From: Burkholderiaceae bacterium
Lineage (GTDB): Bacteria > Pseudomonadota > Gammaproteobacteria > Burkholderiales > Burkholderiaceae_C
Direction of reading: 5' to 3'
Length of the DNA: 8,658 nt
Assembly (NCBI GenBank): GCA_023262365.1
Contig: JALRBF010000250.1
Coordinates: 1 to 8,658 of the forward strand
Shown here: one piece after another, positions 5,793 through 8,658 of the stretch
Numbering within the stretch: position 1 is the stretch's first letter
Layout: every line of letters starts with the position of its first letter
Program-made: the position numbers and the translations under genes
The notes under the pieces: generated by a model
Told to the model about the DNA's origin: nothing
What the model saw: only the letters and a program-made list of their open reading frames with translations
The model's database searches: none

Positions 5793-6632
5793 ATGACACC
5801 ACAAGACCTGCTAAAACACCTCGACACGGCGGCCCTTTGGCCCGTGCCCTCGGGCAGCGTGGCACACGGCGAGTTGGCCCAAGCCTACCAACTGGCCCTG
5901 CAAGTGCGCGCGCTGCGCCAAGCACGCGGCGAGCGGCCCAAGGGCATCAAAATCGGCTTTACCAACCGCACCATTTGGCCGCTTTACGACGTGCACCAAC
6001 CCATTTGGGGCACGGTGTGGGACACCACCTGCCACACGCTGGACGCGCGGGGCCAGGGCCACGCGCGACTGGATGCGCTGTGCCAACCCCGCTTGGAGCC
6101 CGAGGTGGTGTTTGGCCTGCGCGCCACACCGCGAGCCGGTGACACGCTGGAGCAGCTGTTTCAAGCGCTGGACTGGCTGGCCCCTGGTTTTGAGCTGGTG
6201 CAGTCGCACCTGCCCGATTGGCGCTTTGCCATTGCCGATACCGCCGCCGACAGCGGCCTGCACGGCCAACTGTGGATAGGCCCGCACACACCCGTGGCCA
6301 ACTTTGCCGCAAGCGGCGAGCAACTGGCGCAGCGCCTGGCACAGGCCAACGTGAAGCTGCACCACGGGCCGGCCCTTGTGCACACCGGCCACGGTGCCGC
6401 GGTGCTCGACAGCCCGCTGCACGCGCTGCACCATGTGGTGCAGGTGCTGGCCGCGTGCCCCGGCGCACCGGCGCTGCAACCCGGTGACGTGGTAACCACC
6501 GGCACCTGGACGGATGCCCCACCGATTGAAGCGGGGCAAACCTGGCGCGCGCAATTTAGCTGGACGCCGCACCCCATTTCGCTCACGCTGCATCAGGCCA
6601 AGACGCCAACGGTTGAGCCCTTGCCCGCGTAA
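5793..6632 (+). CDS. FAH-superfamily hydratase/decarboxylase (2-keto-4-pentenoate hydratase-like)
   Basis: The 279-residue protein resembles MhpD/XylJ-type hydratases of the fumarylacetoacetate hydrolase superfamily. These add water to 2-hydroxypenta-2,4-dienoate in aromatic meta-cleavage pathways; relatives decarboxylate 4-oxalocrotonate. Visible landmarks are GIKIGFTNRTIW (51-62), the metal-binding acidic pair LEPEVVFGL with Glu102 and Glu104 (101-109), PGFELVQSHLPDW with Glu134 (131-143), AIADTAAD (146-153) and the late turn VVTTGTWTDAPPIEAGQ (233-249). Length is near the family norm of about 260-280. ATG 5793 is chosen; a TTG two codons earlier is in frame. No Shine-Dalgarno is evident. 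The gene stands alone between divergent and convergent neighbours, with no ring-cleavage dioxygenase beside it, so the true substrate is uncertain. Confidence 0.85.
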   Translation: MTPQDLLKHLDTAALWPVPSGSVAHGELAQAYQLALQVRALRQARGERPKGIKIGFTNRTIWPLYDVHQPIWGTVWDTTCHTLDARGQGHARLDALCQPRLEPEVVFGLRATPRAGDTLEQLFQALDWLAPGFELVQSHLPDWRFAIADTAADSGLHGQLWIGPHTPVANFAASGEQLAQRLAQANVKLHHGPALVHTGHGAAVLDSPLHALHHVVQVLAACPGAPALQPGDVVTTGTWTDAPPIEAGQTWRAQFSWTPHPISLTLHQAKTPTVEPLPA

Positions 6633-6649
6633 AGGCCCCAGGCCATAGG

Positions 6650-7213
6650 CTAAGGTGGTGGTATGCGCGCTTTAATTTGAGGTATCAACGCAGAAAAAGC
6701 CGGGTGCTGCGCGCTACCCAACCATTCAAAGGCCACCATCTCGCCGCTTACCAAGTTAACCCCGGCTTGCAACAAACGTTGCTGCGCCAAGTGCTGGTCG
6801 TGCGCCCAGCGGCTGGCACACGCCCCAACCACCACGTGCACGGCGTAGCCGGCTTGCTTAAGGCCCAGCGCCGTTTGCAGCAAGCACACGTGGGCCTCGC
6901 AGCCGGCCACCACCACCTCGCGCAACTGCGGCTGTTGCCGCCCCAGCCGCTGCAGCAAACCGGCGCGCACCGCGTTGAAGTCGTGCTTAACCAGTGGCTG
7001 CGCGGCATACGCCGCAAGCGGCGCCACCGTGGGTCCGAGCTTGTCGGGGGTTTGCTCGGTCACCACCGTCGGCACGTGTAGGGCCTGCGCCACCTGCGCC
7101 ACAAAAGCCGCCTCACGCAACACCGCCTCGGCGTGCTGCATCACTGGCATCAGGCGGGCTTGGTAGTCCACCAGCACCAGCGCGCCGTGCGCTGGGTTTA
7201 ACAGCGCGTGCAT
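6650..7213 (-). CDS. Isochorismatase-family cysteine hydrolase (ISOC1/ISOC2-like)
   Basis: The 187-residue protein has the catalytic triad of the isochorismatase/nicotinamidase fold: Asp16 in LVLVDYQARL, Lys76 in PLVKHDF and Cys110 in GCEAHVCLLQTAL. The latter carries the usual cis-peptide site (Glu107-Ala108) just before the nucleophile. The segments TEQTPDKLGPTV (52-63), the VVGACASR stretch (128-135) and the tail FEWLGSAQHPAFSALIPQIK (162-181) are close to the ISOC1/ISOC2 subgroup rather than to nicotinamidases or true isochorismatases. Many members of this subgroup have no known substrate; amide or ester hydrolysis is expected. The protein has no signal peptide. The start codon has no Shine-Dalgarno, and its leader is C-rich. 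It converges on the hydratase (17-base gap) and is divergent from the flavoprotein gene. Confidence 0.88.
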   Translation of the reverse strand: MHALLNPAHGALVLVDYQARLMPVMQHAEAVLREAAFVAQVAQALHVPTVVTEQTPDKLGPTVAPLAAYAAQPLVKHDFNAVRAGLLQRLGRQQPQLREVVVAGCEAHVCLLQTALGLKQAGYAVHVVVGACASRWAHDQHLAQQRLLQAGVNLVSGEMVAFEWLGSAQHPAFSALIPQIKARIPPP

Positions 7214-7282
7214 GGGTGGGTGGGCCGTGTCGTTGCCTGCATGGGGGGAAAGTGTTTAAATCAAGCCAAAAACGGAGCTTAC
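7214..7282. promoter_or_regulatory. Divergent promoter region between the ISOC-like and flavoprotein genes
   Basis: In these 69 bases a plus-strand TTGCCT (7233-7238) and TTTAAA (7255-7260), 16 bases apart, form a plausible sigma-70 promoter for the flavoprotein. GGAG (7274-7277), 5 bases before the ATG at 7283, is its ribosome site. The region also has three GGG runs with single-T spacers (7214-7224) and a G6 run (7243-7248), a possible guanine quadruplex. All assignments are by eye. Confidence 0.4.
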
Positions 7283-8658
7283 ATGAACGCACCTGACCCA
7301 GCAATCGCCAGCGCCGCGCGACCAGCTTCACTGATGAGCGCGGAAGACTACCGCGACTCACTGCGAGCGTACAGGCCACGCGTGTACCTTAATGGGCAAC
7401 AGGTTGACTGCGTGGCCGACGAGCCGCTGCTGCGCCCGGGCATTGACGCCCTGGGCGTAACCTACGACATGGCCAAAGACGCCAAGCTCAGCGCGCTCAT
7501 GCTCTCAAACGGCGCGGGGCACACGGTGCCGCGCATGCTGGACCTCAATCGCTCAGCCGGTGATTTGCTTAACAAACTCGAAGCCGTGCGGCTGATGTGC
7601 CAAGAAACCGGCTGCGCGCAACGCTACTTGGCGCACGACGGACTTAACGCCGTGGCACAAGTGGCCGCGCGCATCGACGACGCCCAAGGCAGCACCGAGC
7701 ACCGCGCACGCTTTGCCGCGTACTTACAAACCGTACAGCAGCGGGACCTAAGCCTAGGCATTGCCATGACGGACGCCAAAGGCGACCGATCACTTAAGCC
7801 GCACCAACAAGCCAACCCCGACACCTACGTGCACGAAGTTAGCCGCAACGCCAAAGGTATTGTGATCTCGGGCACCAAAGCCATTGTGACGGGCGCGCCG
7901 TACATGCACGAGCTGTTGGTTATGCCCTGCCGCAACATGGGCCCCAACGACGCCGCCTTTGCCGTGTGCTGCGCTGTGCCCATTGACGCCGAGGGCGTGA
8001 CCATTGTGGCCCGCCCCGCCGGGCGCCCGGGCGACAAGCTCGAGCACGGCGCGGCGTTGTTTTCGCGCCGCTACGGGCAATCCACCGCCGTGGTGGTGTT
8101 TGACCAGGTGTTTGTACCGTGGGAGCGGGTGTTTTACGCTGGGCAGTGGGAGCACTCGCACGTGCTCACGCAAAGCTACGCCACCCACCACCGCCAAACC
8201 TGTATTGCCGCGCGGGCCGGTTTTGGCGACTTGCTTATTGGCGCCGCCGCGCTAATGTGCGAAGCCAACGGCTTTGACCCCGAGCAAGAATCCAACCTGC
8301 GCGAGCCCATGGTGCAGTTGATCAAAATTGTGGAGGGCTTTTACGCCTGCGGCGTGGCCGCCAGTGTGTACGGCCAGCCCGACGCACACAGCGGCACGTT
8401 TATGCCCGAGCCGGTGTTTGCCAACATCGGCAAGCTGCTGCTGGCCACACAAATTTACGACATGCACCGGCTTGCGCACGAGGTGTCGGGCGGGTTAATC
8501 GTTACCCTGCCTGGCCCAGAAGAAGACCACAACCCCGCCACCGCGGCCACGCTGACCGAGGTGTTGCGCGCCAACCCCAACGTACCTTACGACAAACGCA
8601 TCGAGGTGGCGCGCTTTATTGAAGACTTAACCGCCTCGTACCAGGGCGGCTGGTACTC
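7283..8658 (+). CDS. 4-hydroxyphenylacetate 3-hydroxylase / 4-hydroxybutyryl-CoA dehydratase superfamily flavoprotein (3' partial)
   Basis: The 458 visible residues run off the right edge; family members have about 480-520, so perhaps 30-50 are missing. The fold is acyl-CoA-dehydrogenase-like and FAD-binding. The N-terminal helical part begins MSAEDYRDSLRAYRPRVYLNG (18-38). IAMTDAKGDRSLKP (160-173) starts the middle domain, followed by GIVISGTKAIVTGAPYMHE (192-210). VVFDQVFVPWERVF (271-284) leads to the C-terminal helices with HHRQTC (302-307), GDLLIGAAALM (315-325) and HEVSGGLIVTLPGPEED (399-415). It is nearer to clostridial 4-hydroxybutyryl-CoA dehydratase than to E. coli HpaB. Of the four [4Fe-4S] ligands there (Cys99, Cys103, His292, Cys299), only two are kept, as Cys111 and His303; the others are Tyr115 and Ala310. 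A cluster-free flavoenzyme, perhaps a hydroxylase needing a flavin reductase, is more likely than a dehydratase. The start is supported by GGAG 5 bases upstream. Confidence 0.85.
   Translation, partial: MNAPDPAIASAARPASLMSAEDYRDSLRAYRPRVYLNGQQVDCVADEPLLRPGIDALGVTYDMAKDAKLSALMLSNGAGHTVPRMLDLNRSAGDLLNKLEAVRLMCQETGCAQRYLAHDGLNAVAQVAARIDDAQGSTEHRARFAAYLQTVQQRDLSLGIAMTDAKGDRSLKPHQQANPDTYVHEVSRNAKGIVISGTKAIVTGAPYMHELLVMPCRNMGPNDAAFAVCCAVPIDAEGVTIVARPAGRPGDKLEHGAALFSRRYGQSTAVVVFDQVFVPWERVFYAGQWEHSHVLTQSYATHHRQTCIAARAGFGDLLIGAAALMCEANGFDPEQESNLREPMVQLIKIVEGFYACGVAASVYGQPDAHSGTFMPEPVFANIGKLLLATQIYDMHRLAHEVSGGLIVTLPGPEEDHNPATAATLTEVLRANPNVPYDKRIEVARFIEDLTASYQGGWY

Noticed and set aside
5811..6593. A 260-codon minus-strand frame inside the hydratase gene.
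   Set aside because: It is antisense to clear FAH-family motifs, and its own translation has no recognisable fold.
7283..8658. Annotating the last gene as a true 4-hydroxybutyryl-CoA dehydratase.
   Set aside because: Two of the four cluster ligands and several catalytic residues are replaced, so only the superfamily is supported.

Overview
The window is a metagenome-style contig made of two unrelated pieces. Positions 1 to about 142 are AT-rich (about 34% GC by hand count). They hold the last codons of an unidentified protein followed by the first 18 residues of an NAD-dependent sugar epimerase/dehydratase. From about 134-143 to the end the DNA is GC-rich, with GC-ending codons, and looks like one continuous betaproteobacterial sequence, most likely Burkholderiales/Comamonadaceae. 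That assignment rests on the general style of the proteins and on the gene set: a three-part TRAP transporter, a DUF2322-like protein, and FAH-family and ISOC-type enzymes. No search was run. Both genes at the join are cut there, and the join carries a short stretch shared by both sides, so a chimeric clone, amplification or assembly artefact is more likely than a real locus.

Layout of the GC-rich part. A cobalamin-independent methionine synthase-like gene (minus strand, 3' end lost at the join) is divergent from an alpha/beta hydrolase (plus). The hydrolase is followed on the same strand by dctP, dctQ and dctM, a complete TRAP importer: periplasmic binding protein, small 4-TM subunit and large permease. 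Converging on dctM is a minus-strand pair, a DUF2322-like small protein and then an AlkB-type non-haem diiron membrane hydroxylase, separated by 3 nt. Divergent from that pair is a plus-strand FAH-superfamily hydratase (2-keto-4-pentenoate hydratase-like). Converging on it is an ISOC1/ISOC2-like isochorismatase-family hydrolase (minus). Divergent from that, and running off the right edge, is a large flavoprotein of the 4-hydroxyphenylacetate 3-hydroxylase / 4-hydroxybutyryl-CoA dehydratase superfamily.

Taken together, the genes suggest uptake of a small organic acid by the TRAP system and processing of aromatic or aliphatic carbon by hydrolase, hydratase, membrane hydroxylase and flavoprotein. 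That they form one pathway is inference: the genes lie in at least four transcription units and no substrate can be read from the sequence. The most unusual gene is the last one. It aligns without gaps to clostridial 4-hydroxybutyryl-CoA dehydratase around the active site, but it lacks two of the four [4Fe-4S] ligands and several catalytic residues.

I found no tRNA, rRNA, CRISPR array, insertion sequence or convincing rho-independent terminator. No gene-free stretch is longer than about 125 bases.
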